This document shows, in pieces, positions 1-6,644 of a DNA stretch of 11,433 nt (positions are counted from its first letter, which is position 1; each line of letters opens with the position of its first letter). The notes below the pieces were generated by a model. The model worked only from the letters and a program-made list of their open reading frames with translations, made no database searches and had not been told where the DNA came from. Origin of the DNA: JAWXCM01 sp034408745 (lineage in GTDB: Bacteria; Acidobacteriota; Terriglobia; Bryobacterales; Bryobacteraceae); NCBI GenBank assembly GCA_034408745.1, contig JAWXCM010000133.1, positions 1 through 11,433 on the forward strand, written 5' to 3'. The position numbers and the translations under genes are program-made.

Positions 1-61
1 CTCCAACCCTCAACCACCTCCAACCCTCAACCACCCTCCAACCCTCAACCACCCTCCAACC
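1..61. repeat. 17-18 bp tandem repeat, about 3.5 copies, cut by the window edge
   Basis: The unit CTCCAACCCTCAACCAC is present intact at 1-17, 18-34 and 36-52, with a single extra C between the later copies, and a partial copy at 54-61. The array starts at the window edge, so its true length is unknown. On the minus strand, which is the sense strand of the neighbouring transporter gene, the array is G-rich. CCC runs at 24-26, 34-36, 42-44 and 52-54 give four GGG runs with spacers of 7, 5 and 7 nt, which fits a G-quadruplex pattern. It lies just downstream of the transporter stop codon, so read-through transcripts would carry it in the 3' UTR. No coding function is apparent. Confidence 0.9.
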
Positions 62-62
62 A

Positions 63-119
63 TTGGGGGGCAGCTCCCCAGAGCTGCGGCGGACGCCCAC
101 GTCCGCCTCCAAGCCCCAA
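63..119 (-). other. Twin-hairpin palindromic element with enclosing stem, 3' of the SulP gene
   Basis: Two perfect hairpins stand back to back. The first pairs GCAGCTC (70-76) with GAGCTGC (81-87). The second pairs GGCGGACG (88-95) with CGTCCGCC (100-107). Both have the same tetraloop, CCCA on the plus strand and TGGG on the minus strand. An outer 6-bp stem, TTGGGG (63-68) with CCCCAA (114-119), could enclose both and form a three-way junction. The element begins 4 bp downstream of the transporter stop codon. It has no clear U-tract, so it is not a classical intrinsic terminator. It could stabilise the 3' end of the mRNA, or be a REP-like interspersed palindrome. The pairing is seen directly; the role is inference. 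Confidence 0.75.
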
Positions 120-123
120 AATC

Positions 124-1779
124 TCACACCATCTGCAAATTCACCACAGCAGCCCGATCCAGCGCCGCCTCGACATTCGCACAGATATTCTCCGCCGGCA
201 CATGCCGCGCAAACCCAGCCCGCCGCATCAGCTTCTCCGGCTGCGGCGGAGCCCCGCAGAAAATCAGCGAACGGCCCGCTGCATGCAACTTATCCGCGAG
301 TTGCTCCAAAGCATGCAGCCCCGTGGCATCGATCGCAGTCATATTCCGAAGCCGCAAAATCACCACCGGAGGCAGTTCATCCATCCGCATGTAAATCTCA
401 TCGAGCTTGTCCGTACTACCGAACAAAAACGGCCCATGAATACGGAAAATCGTGGCATAGGGAGGAATTTTCTTATCCTGCAGAATGTGCTGCCACCCCT
501 GCTCCAGGTAATTCGTGGTAACCTGCGAAACCGTAGTGGTATTCGCCACCCGGGCAATAAACAGCAGGCACGCCAGAATCATCCCGAACTCCACCGCGAC
601 CGTCAAATCCGCAAACACCGTAAGCAAAAACGTAGCCAGCCAGACCGAAATATCCGTCGGCCCGAGCTTCAATATCTCCGGAATTTCCCGCCATTCGCCC
701 ATGTTATAAGCGACAACGAAAAGAATTGCCGACAACACCGCCAGCGGCACGTTGTTGGCCAGCGGAGCCGCCACCGCGAGCACTACCAGCAAGGTCAAAG
801 CGTGAATCATCCCGGCCACCGGAGTCTTCGCCCCGCTGCGAATACTCGTTGCAGTCCGCGCAATCGCACCCGTTGCCGGCAGTCCCCCAAACATCGGCGA
901 CACAATGTTCGCGACACCCTGCGCGATTAGCTCCGTGTTCGGATTATGCCGGTCGCCAGTCATCCTGTCCGCCACCACGGCCGACAGCAAACTCTCGATC
1001 GCGCCGAGCATCGCCACAGTGATCGCCGGACCCATCAGCACCGGAATCAGCGACGCCTTAAACAACGGAACATGAAGCTGCGGCAAACCCGCCGGAATCC
1101 CGCCAAATCGCGTCCCAATCGTCTCCACCGGCAACTGCAGAATCGTCACAGCCGCCGTGGCCCCAAACAACGCCACAATCGTGCCCGGAACACGAGGCAC
1201 AAACCGCGTAATCAGCACAATCGCCAGCAGGCACGTGGCAGCGAGCCCTGTCTGAAGCGGCGAGAATGTCCACGCATTCTCCCACAGCACTTCCATCTTG
1301 CCCAAAAATTCCCCAGGCACCACGTCGACGCGAAGCCCGAAAAAATCCTTAATCTGCGTACTCGCAATCAAAAGTGCGATTCCGTTAGTAAATCCAACTA
1401 CAATCGGCCGCGGAATAAACTTCACCGCCGTGCCGAGCCCGGTCAGACCCATCACGGTGAGCATGATACCCGCCATCACCGTGCACATGAACAAACCGCT
1501 TACTCCGTGTTTGGCAACAATTCCAGCGATCACAACCACAAAAGCGCCTGTCGGGCCGCCTACCTGCGTGTTGGATCCACCCAGCAGCGAAATAAGAAAT
1601 CCCGTGACAATGGCGCAGTAAATCCCAGCCTGAGGAGTAAGTCCGGACGCAATGGCAAACGCCATTGAGAGCGGCAGGGCTACCAGCCCAACCGTCACAC
1701 CTGCAATCAGATCAGCTATAAAGGTCTGTCGATTGTAGTCCCTGAGTAATTGAAACGACTTCGGAAACCAGGGGAGCAC
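124..1779 (-). CDS. SulP family anion transporter with C-terminal STAS domain
   Basis: This is an inner-membrane anion permease of the SulP/SLC26 family. The 551-residue length is normal for a complete bacterial member. Residues about 15-410 are a series of hydrophobic helices. Family signatures include the glycine-rich N-terminal core (IAGVTVGLVALPLSMAFA, 25-42), NTELIAQGVANIVSP (281-295), and the FGGLPATGAIARTATSIRSG stretch (297-316). Residues about 441-545 form a cytoplasmic STAS domain with the loop IDATGLHAL (483-491); T486 sits where STAS anti-anti-sigma factors carry their phosphorylatable serine. The start is GTG; the next in-frame Met (residue 40) would remove the first helix. The Shine-Dalgarno signal is weak, only GGA 3 nt before the GTG. 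Substrate is not determinable: relatives move sulfate, bicarbonate or C4-dicarboxylates. It diverges from the DUF1592 operon, and a functional link is not evident. Confidence 0.95.
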   Translation of the reverse strand: MLPWFPKSFQLLRDYNRQTFIADLIAGVTVGLVALPLSMAFAIASGLTPQAGIYCAIVTGFLISLLGGSNTQVGGPTGAFVVVIAGIVAKHGVSGLFMCTVMAGIMLTVMGLTGLGTAVKFIPRPIVVGFTNGIALLIASTQIKDFFGLRVDVVPGEFLGKMEVLWENAWTFSPLQTGLAATCLLAIVLITRFVPRVPGTIVALFGATAAVTILQLPVETIGTRFGGIPAGLPQLHVPLFKASLIPVLMGPAITVAMLGAIESLLSAVVADRMTGDRHNPNTELIAQGVANIVSPMFGGLPATGAIARTATSIRSGAKTPVAGMIHALTLLVVLAVAAPLANNVPLAVLSAILFVVAYNMGEWREIPEILKLGPTDISVWLATFLLTVFADLTVAVEFGMILACLLFIARVANTTTVSQVTTNYLEQGWQHILQDKKIPPYATIFRIHGPFLFGSTDKLDEIYMRMDELPPVVILRLRNMTAIDATGLHALEQLADKLHAAGRSLIFCGAPPQPEKLMRRAGFARHVPAENICANVEAALDRAAVVNLQMV

Positions 1780-1785
1780 AATTCC

Positions 1786-1810
1786 AGTGTAGCGGTTACG
1801 GACCTACACT
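1786..1810. promoter_or_regulatory. 7-bp perfect inverted repeat next to the SulP start codon
   Basis: AGTGTAG (1786-1792) and CTACACT (1804-1810) are perfect inverted copies separated by 11 bp. Their centres are 18 bp apart, close to two helical turns. The repeat begins only 6 bp upstream of the GTG start of the transporter. It could be the operator of a dimeric regulator, or a stem in the short mRNA leader that limits ribosome access. The TACACT inside one arm also matches a -10 box at four of six positions, which would fit a nearly leaderless transcript. Confidence 0.4.
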
Positions 1811-1848
1811 CTCCCAAAATCGCTCATGCAAAGGCCAGCCCCCTTAAC

Positions 1849-1869
1849 CAGGGCCCCGAAAAAGCCCTG
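1849..1869. other. Small hairpin in the divergent intergenic region
   Basis: CAGGGC (1849-1854) pairs with GCCCTG (1864-1869) around a 9-nt loop that ends in AAAAA. The stem is only 6 bp and lacks a following T-tract on either strand, so it is not a convincing terminator. It could be part of an operator or could occur by chance. Confidence 0.25.
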
Positions 1870-1972
1870 ACCACGCGCATCTCCCGTAACTTCCGGGCTC
1901 TGGACACCGCCTGTCTGTTAACTGCCCCTGCAGGCGCGGTAATTTTGTCTGTAGAATGGAAGACCTCTGCGT

Positions 1973-4900
1973 ATGAGGCGTCTGTTAACAACTACTTCCC
2001 TTGCTTTTACGCTGCTCGGCTCCACCGTTGCAGCCGCTGCACCCCCAACCGCCGAAGCCCCGCCGTTCAAGCAGTATTGCTTCGGATGCCACGGGAAAGC
2101 CTCAGCGGCCGCCGGAATCAACCTCGAGCAACTTACCGCCCACGACGCCGTGGGTGAGGATTTCCAGAAGTGGCTCAAGGTGGCCGAGGTCCTCGAGCAG
2201 AAGCGCATGCCTCCGCCGAAAATGAAGCAGCCGACCGACGAACAGCGTTCCGGCTCCGTCCAGTGGATCCGCACACGCCTCGGCGATTACGCCAAACAGC
2301 ACGCAGGCGACCCCGGCCGCGTCACTGTGCGACGCCTCACCTCAGCCGAATACGTCAACAGCATCAACGACCTCACCGGTCTCGACCTCAGGTTCGACAG
2401 CGAGTTCGCCGGCGATTCCGTCGGCGGCGAGGGCTTCACCAACTTCGGCGACGTCCAGTTCATGGCCGACGCCAACCTGGAACGTTACCTCGAAGCAGCC
2501 CGTAAAGTCGCCGACCATGCTGTCCTCGGCTCCGGCCCCCTGCAGTTCTTCCAGGATCCCGGCCGCAGCGGCTTTGAGCTGTCAGCCGTCCACCGCATTC
2601 AGAAGATCTACACCACATACGGCTTTAAGGCCAACTCGGCCGAAGGCGGCCTGCCCTACGGTCAGGAGCGTTACTCCAAAGCGTTCTACGCAGCCTGGCG
2701 ATACAAGCACCGCAACGTGTTCGGCGAACCCAAAGCCACGCCTGAGAGCATCGCTGCCCGCGAAGGCATCAGCCCCAAACTCGCGCGCCACATCTTGACT
2801 CAGATGTCGACGAACGCGCCCACCTACCCCGCCTCCCTCATCGTCGCGAAGTTCAACGCGCTACCCGTCCCGACAGCCGCCACCAAAGACGCAGCCGACG
2901 CCGAAGCCCGCAAAGGCGCCTCCGACGTCCACGTCACCATCCTCAACTGGGTTCGCAATCTCTTCGCCGCGGGAGCCATCGCCGCGGGCGGCCAGGGTGA
3001 CGAGCGCACCTTCGAACTCACCGAGGAAACGCTGAAAGCCGAAACGCGCCACAAATTCCGCTACCCCATCGGCGGACTCGGACGCCGCGACACCACCAAA
3101 GCTCGCGCCTTCTTCTCCCTGCTCGACGTCAACCCCGACGCCAAAGACACGCCCATCGTCATCTGGCACAAGCCGACCGTCCGCCTTCGTGGCAAAGACC
3201 GGGCTACCGGCGAGCCCCAGCCCCTGAAGAGCGTGCTCAGCGAAGCAGCCATCGCCAAACTCAACTTCGGCAAGACACCGGACGGTAAGGACATCGACCC
3301 CGACAGCTTCGCCCTGCAAGGCAATTCCAGCACGTCCTTTGAGTTCGACCTCCCCGCTGACAAGCTCGGCGCCGAACTCAACGTGGAAGCCGAGCTCCTC
3401 GCAGGTGCCGCCAACGACGTCGTGCTCCGCTGCGTCATCTCGAATCAGGAAGACGTCACCAAAGGCCGGCCCATCTTCAAACTGCTGGCCCACCCCGCAG
3501 GCGCAGGCTACGCGGCCTGGAAAAAGCACGTCCTGGAGTTCGGCGCCAACCTCCCGCAAAACTCGCAGGGTGAGCCCACACCCGCGGATCGCGACCCGAT
3601 CCCGCCACCTTACCTGAACACCTACAATCAACCCGAGCGGGACGAGTTCCACACCAAAGTCAAGTACTTCCGCGACGACAAGTTCTTCCTCCTGCACGTC
3701 GTCGACGACGTGCACCGCAAACTTCTCGACCAGGCCTGGAACGACCTCTACGCATCGTTCGAATACCACAACGCAATCCTTCGTTTCACCGCGAAGAAAT
3801 ACAAATTCGACCTGAAGGGCAAGAGCATTGAGGACCTGACCGACGCCGATGTCGAAGCAGTTCCGGCCGAGCCGAGGAAATTCGTCCGAGCCCTTTACAC
3901 CGATTACAACGCCGTTGAAAAAACGCAGATCGAGGCTCGCCCCCGTCACCTCAACGATGCCATCGACTTCGCATCCAAAGCCTGGCGCCGCCCGCTGACC
4001 CAGTCGGAAAAGGACCGTCTCCGAGCCTTCTACACCAACGCCACCGAGAAGCAGAAGCTCGATCACGGCAAGGCCATCGAACTCCTCCTCGCCCGCGTCC
4101 TGGTCTCCCCGGCGTTTCTCTACAAGCTCGAACAGCCGTCGCGCGACGCGTCAGCCAAGCAACTCACGGACTGGGAGTTAGCCAGCCGCCTCAGCTACTT
4201 CCTCTGGTCTTCGGTCCCTGACAACGAACTCCGCCGCGCCGCCACAGCCGGGGAGTTGAACCAGCCCGAACAGCTCGCCAAACAGGTCAAGCGCATGCTG
4301 TCCGACGTAAAAGCCCGCCGCTTCTCCACCGAATTCTTCGGCCAGTGGCTCGGCTTCTACCGCTTTGACCAGTCCACCGGCGTCGATACCACCCGCTTCC
4401 CGGAGTTCACCCAGGAAGTGAAGGACGGCATGTACGACGAGGCGGTCTACTTCTTCGACCACATCGTCCGCAATCGCCGGCCCGCGCGGGAAATCCTGAC
4501 TGCGAATTACACGTTCCTAACTCAGCCGCTGGCCAAACATTACGGCGTAAAAAAGGAAGTAAAGGCGAAGAACGATCCCGAATTAGTCGAGAATGCAGCC
4601 GAATTCAACCGCGGGGGCATGCTCCGACTCGGCGCCATCCTCACCGCGACCTCGGCCCCGCTCCGAACCAGTCCCGTGAAGCGTGGCGACTGGATGCTGC
4701 GCCGCGTGCTTGGCACCCCGACTCCGCCGCCTCCGCCGGACGCCGGGTCCATCCCCGCTGACGACAAGCTGTTCGCCGGAGCCACCGTCCGCCAGAAGCT
4801 CGACGCACACAAACGCAACGCCACCTGCGCGGCCTGCCACACCCGCATCGATCCCCTCGGCTTCCCGCTGGAGCGCTTCGATTCCACCGGCCGCTGGCGC

Positions 4901-5263
4901 GAAACGTACGGCGACGGCAAGGCCATCGACGACGTCGCCACCTTCGCCGATAACACCGAAATCAAAGGCGTCGACGGTCTCCTCGATTACCTGAAGAAGC
5001 AGGAGCCGCAGGTGATGCGCAACATGTCGTGGAAGCTCGTAGGCTTCGCTCTCGGCCGCACCGTCACAGCCTCGGACCTCCCGCTCATCGACAAGATGGC
5101 GCAATCCGGAGGCGACGCAACCTTCGAGCAGCTCACCACCGAAATCGTCACCAGCAAACAATTCCGCTATCGCCGCGAGCCTGATCAGCCCGCACCGCCG
5201 CCACGCGAAAATGTGGCGAAGCAAACCCAGCGCCCACAACCCGCCAAAGAGGGTGGAGAATAG
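1973..5263 (+). CDS. Large exported di-heme DUF1587/DUF1595/DUF1592/DUF1588/DUF1585 protein (planctomycete-type cytochrome c)
   Basis: A Sec signal peptide (MRRLLTTTSLAFTLLG..., residues 1 to about 22) predicts export. A planctomycete-type cytochrome c domain follows, with CFGCH (36-40) and a likely distal ligand Met in RMPPP (about 78-82). Then come DUF1587 (about 117-180), DUF1595 (about 655-722, AWRRPLT), DUF1592 (about 728-857, SRLSYFLWSSVPDNELR), DUF1588 (about 877-977) with the proline run TPTPPPPPD and a second heme motif CAACH (952-956), and DUF1585 (about 990-1064, ending in TSKQFRYR). This order is the standard one for the family. Residues about 190-655 match no domain I can name, and at 1096 residues the protein is long for the group. 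Biochemical function is unknown; two c-type hemes suggest electron transfer. A charged, proline-rich tail ends the protein. It is the first gene of a five-gene operon, 5 bp ahead of its usual DUF1552 partner. GGAAGA at 1958-1963 supports the ATG. Confidence 0.95.
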   Translation: MRRLLTTTSLAFTLLGSTVAAAAPPTAEAPPFKQYCFGCHGKASAAAGINLEQLTAHDAVGEDFQKWLKVAEVLEQKRMPPPKMKQPTDEQRSGSVQWIRTRLGDYAKQHAGDPGRVTVRRLTSAEYVNSINDLTGLDLRFDSEFAGDSVGGEGFTNFGDVQFMADANLERYLEAARKVADHAVLGSGPLQFFQDPGRSGFELSAVHRIQKIYTTYGFKANSAEGGLPYGQERYSKAFYAAWRYKHRNVFGEPKATPESIAAREGISPKLARHILTQMSTNAPTYPASLIVAKFNALPVPTAATKDAADAEARKGASDVHVTILNWVRNLFAAGAIAAGGQGDERTFELTEETLKAETRHKFRYPIGGLGRRDTTKARAFFSLLDVNPDAKDTPIVIWHKPTVRLRGKDRATGEPQPLKSVLSEAAIAKLNFGKTPDGKDIDPDSFALQGNSSTSFEFDLPADKLGAELNVEAELLAGAANDVVLRCVISNQEDVTKGRPIFKLLAHPAGAGYAAWKKHVLEFGANLPQNSQGEPTPADRDPIPPPYLNTYNQPERDEFHTKVKYFRDDKFFLLHVVDDVHRKLLDQAWNDLYASFEYHNAILRFTAKKYKFDLKGKSIEDLTDADVEAVPAEPRKFVRALYTDYNAVEKTQIEARPRHLNDAIDFASKAWRRPLTQSEKDRLRAFYTNATEKQKLDHGKAIELLLARVLVSPAFLYKLEQPSRDASAKQLTDWELASRLSYFLWSSVPDNELRRAATAGELNQPEQLAKQVKRMLSDVKARRFSTEFFGQWLGFYRFDQSTGVDTTRFPEFTQEVKDGMYDEAVYFFDHIVRNRRPAREILTANYTFLTQPLAKHYGVKKEVKAKNDPELVENAAEFNRGGMLRLGAILTATSAPLRTSPVKRGDWMLRRVLGTPTPPPPPDAGSIPADDKLFAGATVRQKLDAHKRNATCAACHTRIDPLGFPLERFDSTGRWRETYGDGKAIDDVATFADNTEIKGVDGLLDYLKKQEPQVMRNMSWKLVGFALGRTVTASDLPLIDKMAQSGGDATFEQLTTEIVTSKQFRYRREPDQPAPPPRENVAKQTQRPQPAKEGGE

Positions 5264-5268
5264 AGACC

Positions 5269-6633
5269 ATGAAGTCGAACGCCAAAACCAGCCAGGCCTC
5301 GCGCCGTCATTTCCTGCGAGGCGCCGGAGTCGCACTCGCGCTTCCCTGGATGGACTCGCTGCCGCTCCTGGCGGCGCAAACGGAAGCAGCCACGAAGAAA
5401 GGCGCAGCAAACAAGCCGCCCACCCGCTTCGGCCTCGTCTACTTCTCCAATGGCGTCGAGCCCATCCACTGGTGGGCAAAGGGCCAGGGCGCAGCCATGG
5501 AACTCGGGCCTGGCCTCCAGCCCATGAACCCGCATCGCGGCGACTTCACCTTCATCAAGGGCCTCTACAATCAGGCCGCCGTCGCCTCCACCAGCCCCCA
5601 CCTCGGCCGCATGCCGAACATGCTCTCCGGCGCAACCGTCAGCCTCAATCCCGCGGACATCCGCGTCGGCACCACGTTTGACCAGGTGCTCGCACAGCGC
5701 ATTGGCAACAAGACGCAGGTCCCAGGCCTCGTCCTTGGCATCGAGCCCAATGAACTGCGCCTCGAAGACGGCCTGTCGATGATCTATGGCTCCTGCGTCT
5801 CCTGGGCCACGCCGACCCGTCCCGCCACCAAGGAAATCTATCCGTCCCGCACCTTCGACCTCCTCGTAGGCGACGGCACCGGCCGTAAGCTCGACAAAAG
5901 CGTGCTCGACGAAGTCCTGCGGGACACCCGCGATCTGCAGCCCAAAATCAGCCGCGGCGATCGCACCAAGCTCGACGAATACCTCACCTCCATCCGCGAC
6001 ATCGAAACCCGCATCGAACGTGCAGGTAAAGAGGAGCGCATCGAAGGTTGGCGGCCCACGCTCGCCAAACCCAACATGCCGCGCCCGCAGAATGAGCTGC
6101 CGCAGAATGTGCCCGATCACATGAAGCTCATGCTCGACCTCGTGGTCCTCGGCTTCCAGATGGACAAGAGCCGCCTGGTCACGCTGATGCTCAACAATGA
6201 TCTGTCGCAGATGAACTTCCGCTTCCTCGAAGGCGTCCAGGGCGCGCTCCACCTCGACCTCACGCACAACGGCAAAGCCCCGGCGCTCGAAGCGATGTAC
6301 CTCAAGACGAATCAGTTCCACGTCGCCCAGTTTGCCTATCTGGTCGACCGCATGAAGAAGATCGACGAAGGCGGCCAGTCGCTCCTCGACAGTTCCATGC
6401 TGATGTGCGCATCCAACCTGTTCGACGGCGACACACACGGCGCCGATCAGATGCCAATCCTCCTCGCAGGCAAAGGCAACGGATCCCTGAAGCCCGGCCA
6501 AAACCTCGACTATCTCGACAAGGGCGACGACAACCGACGCGCCTGTAGCCTGTACCTGTCCCTCATGGACCGTATGGGAGTCCAGCTCGACCGCTTCGGC
6601 GACACCAGCAAGCGCCTGGTCGAAATCGGATAA
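5269..6633 (+). CDS. Tat-exported DUF1552 (HXXSHH-type) protein
   Basis: The N-terminus carries a twin-arginine signal, SRRHFLRG (11-18), followed by the hydrophobic stretch VALALP, so the protein should be exported folded. The rest matches the DUF1552 family, including FGLVYFSNGVEPIHWW (54-69), a region around GRMPNMLSG (113-121), and HGADQMPILLAG (390-401). The 454-residue length is normal. The motif I recall as giving the family its Pfam name (H-x-x-S-H-H) is degenerate here: HLDLTHN at 328-334 keeps only part of it. Function is unknown, but the gene is almost always found beside a DUF1592 gene, which suggests joint action in the periplasm. The ATG lies 5 bp after the previous stop, and its ribosome binding site GGTGGAG (5252-5258) is inside the upstream gene, consistent with coupling. 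Confidence 0.95.
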   Translation: MKSNAKTSQASRRHFLRGAGVALALPWMDSLPLLAAQTEAATKKGAANKPPTRFGLVYFSNGVEPIHWWAKGQGAAMELGPGLQPMNPHRGDFTFIKGLYNQAAVASTSPHLGRMPNMLSGATVSLNPADIRVGTTFDQVLAQRIGNKTQVPGLVLGIEPNELRLEDGLSMIYGSCVSWATPTRPATKEIYPSRTFDLLVGDGTGRKLDKSVLDEVLRDTRDLQPKISRGDRTKLDEYLTSIRDIETRIERAGKEERIEGWRPTLAKPNMPRPQNELPQNVPDHMKLMLDLVVLGFQMDKSRLVTLMLNNDLSQMNFRFLEGVQGALHLDLTHNGKAPALEAMYLKTNQFHVAQFAYLVDRMKKIDEGGQSLLDSSMLMCASNLFDGDTHGADQMPILLAGKGNGSLKPGQNLDYLDKGDDNRRACSLYLSLMDRMGVQLDRFGDTSKRLVEIG

Positions 6634-6644
6634 CGACACACATC

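Larger units (their letters stand above)
1780..1972. promoter_or_regulatory. Divergent intergenic region between the SulP gene and the DUF1592 operon
   Basis: This 193-bp gap must hold the promoters for both divergent transcription units, because no other upstream space exists. No strong sigma-70 pair stands out. For the plus operon, TAGAAT (1952-1957) is one base from TATAAT but lies only 15 bp before the ATG and lacks a good -35. TTAACT (1918-1923) with TAATTT (1940-1945), 16 bp apart, is a weak alternative. Other structures are the inverted repeat at 1786-1810, a small hairpin at 1849-1869, and an 8-bp palindrome CCTGCAGG at 1927-1934. The likely ribosome binding site for the first plus-strand gene is GGAAGA at 1958-1963, 9 nt before its ATG. 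Specific promoter positions remain inference. Confidence 0.5.

Noticed and set aside
1..61. Possible CRISPR array from the regular repeats
   Set aside because: The repeats are 17-18 bp and directly abutting, with no unique spacers between them, so this is a simple tandem repeat.
88..107. Intrinsic terminator for the SulP gene
   Set aside because: The stem is strong, but no T-tract follows it in the transcription direction; what follows is a second hairpin and then G-rich repeats.
63..521. 152-residue plus-strand open frame starting inside the hairpin element
   Set aside because: It runs through the twin hairpins and then antisense to the STAS domain, with a Pro/Ser/Ala-rich low-information product and no ribosome binding site.
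946..1668. 240-residue open frame on the plus strand opposite the SulP gene
   Set aside because: Its sequence is dominated by Arg, His, Asn and Gln, as expected when a hydrophobic membrane protein is read in antisense. No motif is visible.
2861..4066. 401-residue open frame on the minus strand opposite the DUF1592 gene
   Set aside because: Its translation is a Val/Gly/Glu/Asp-rich composition with no recognisable motif, as expected opposite a GC-rich gene with strong third-position bias. The plus strand carries the clear domain series and signal peptide.
5185..6639. 484-residue open frame on the minus strand opposite the DUF1552 gene
   Set aside because: It mirrors the DUF1552 gene almost exactly, is rich in Val/Glu/Ala/His without domain motifs, and would run against a tightly spaced plus-strand operon. 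It is a shadow frame from codon bias.
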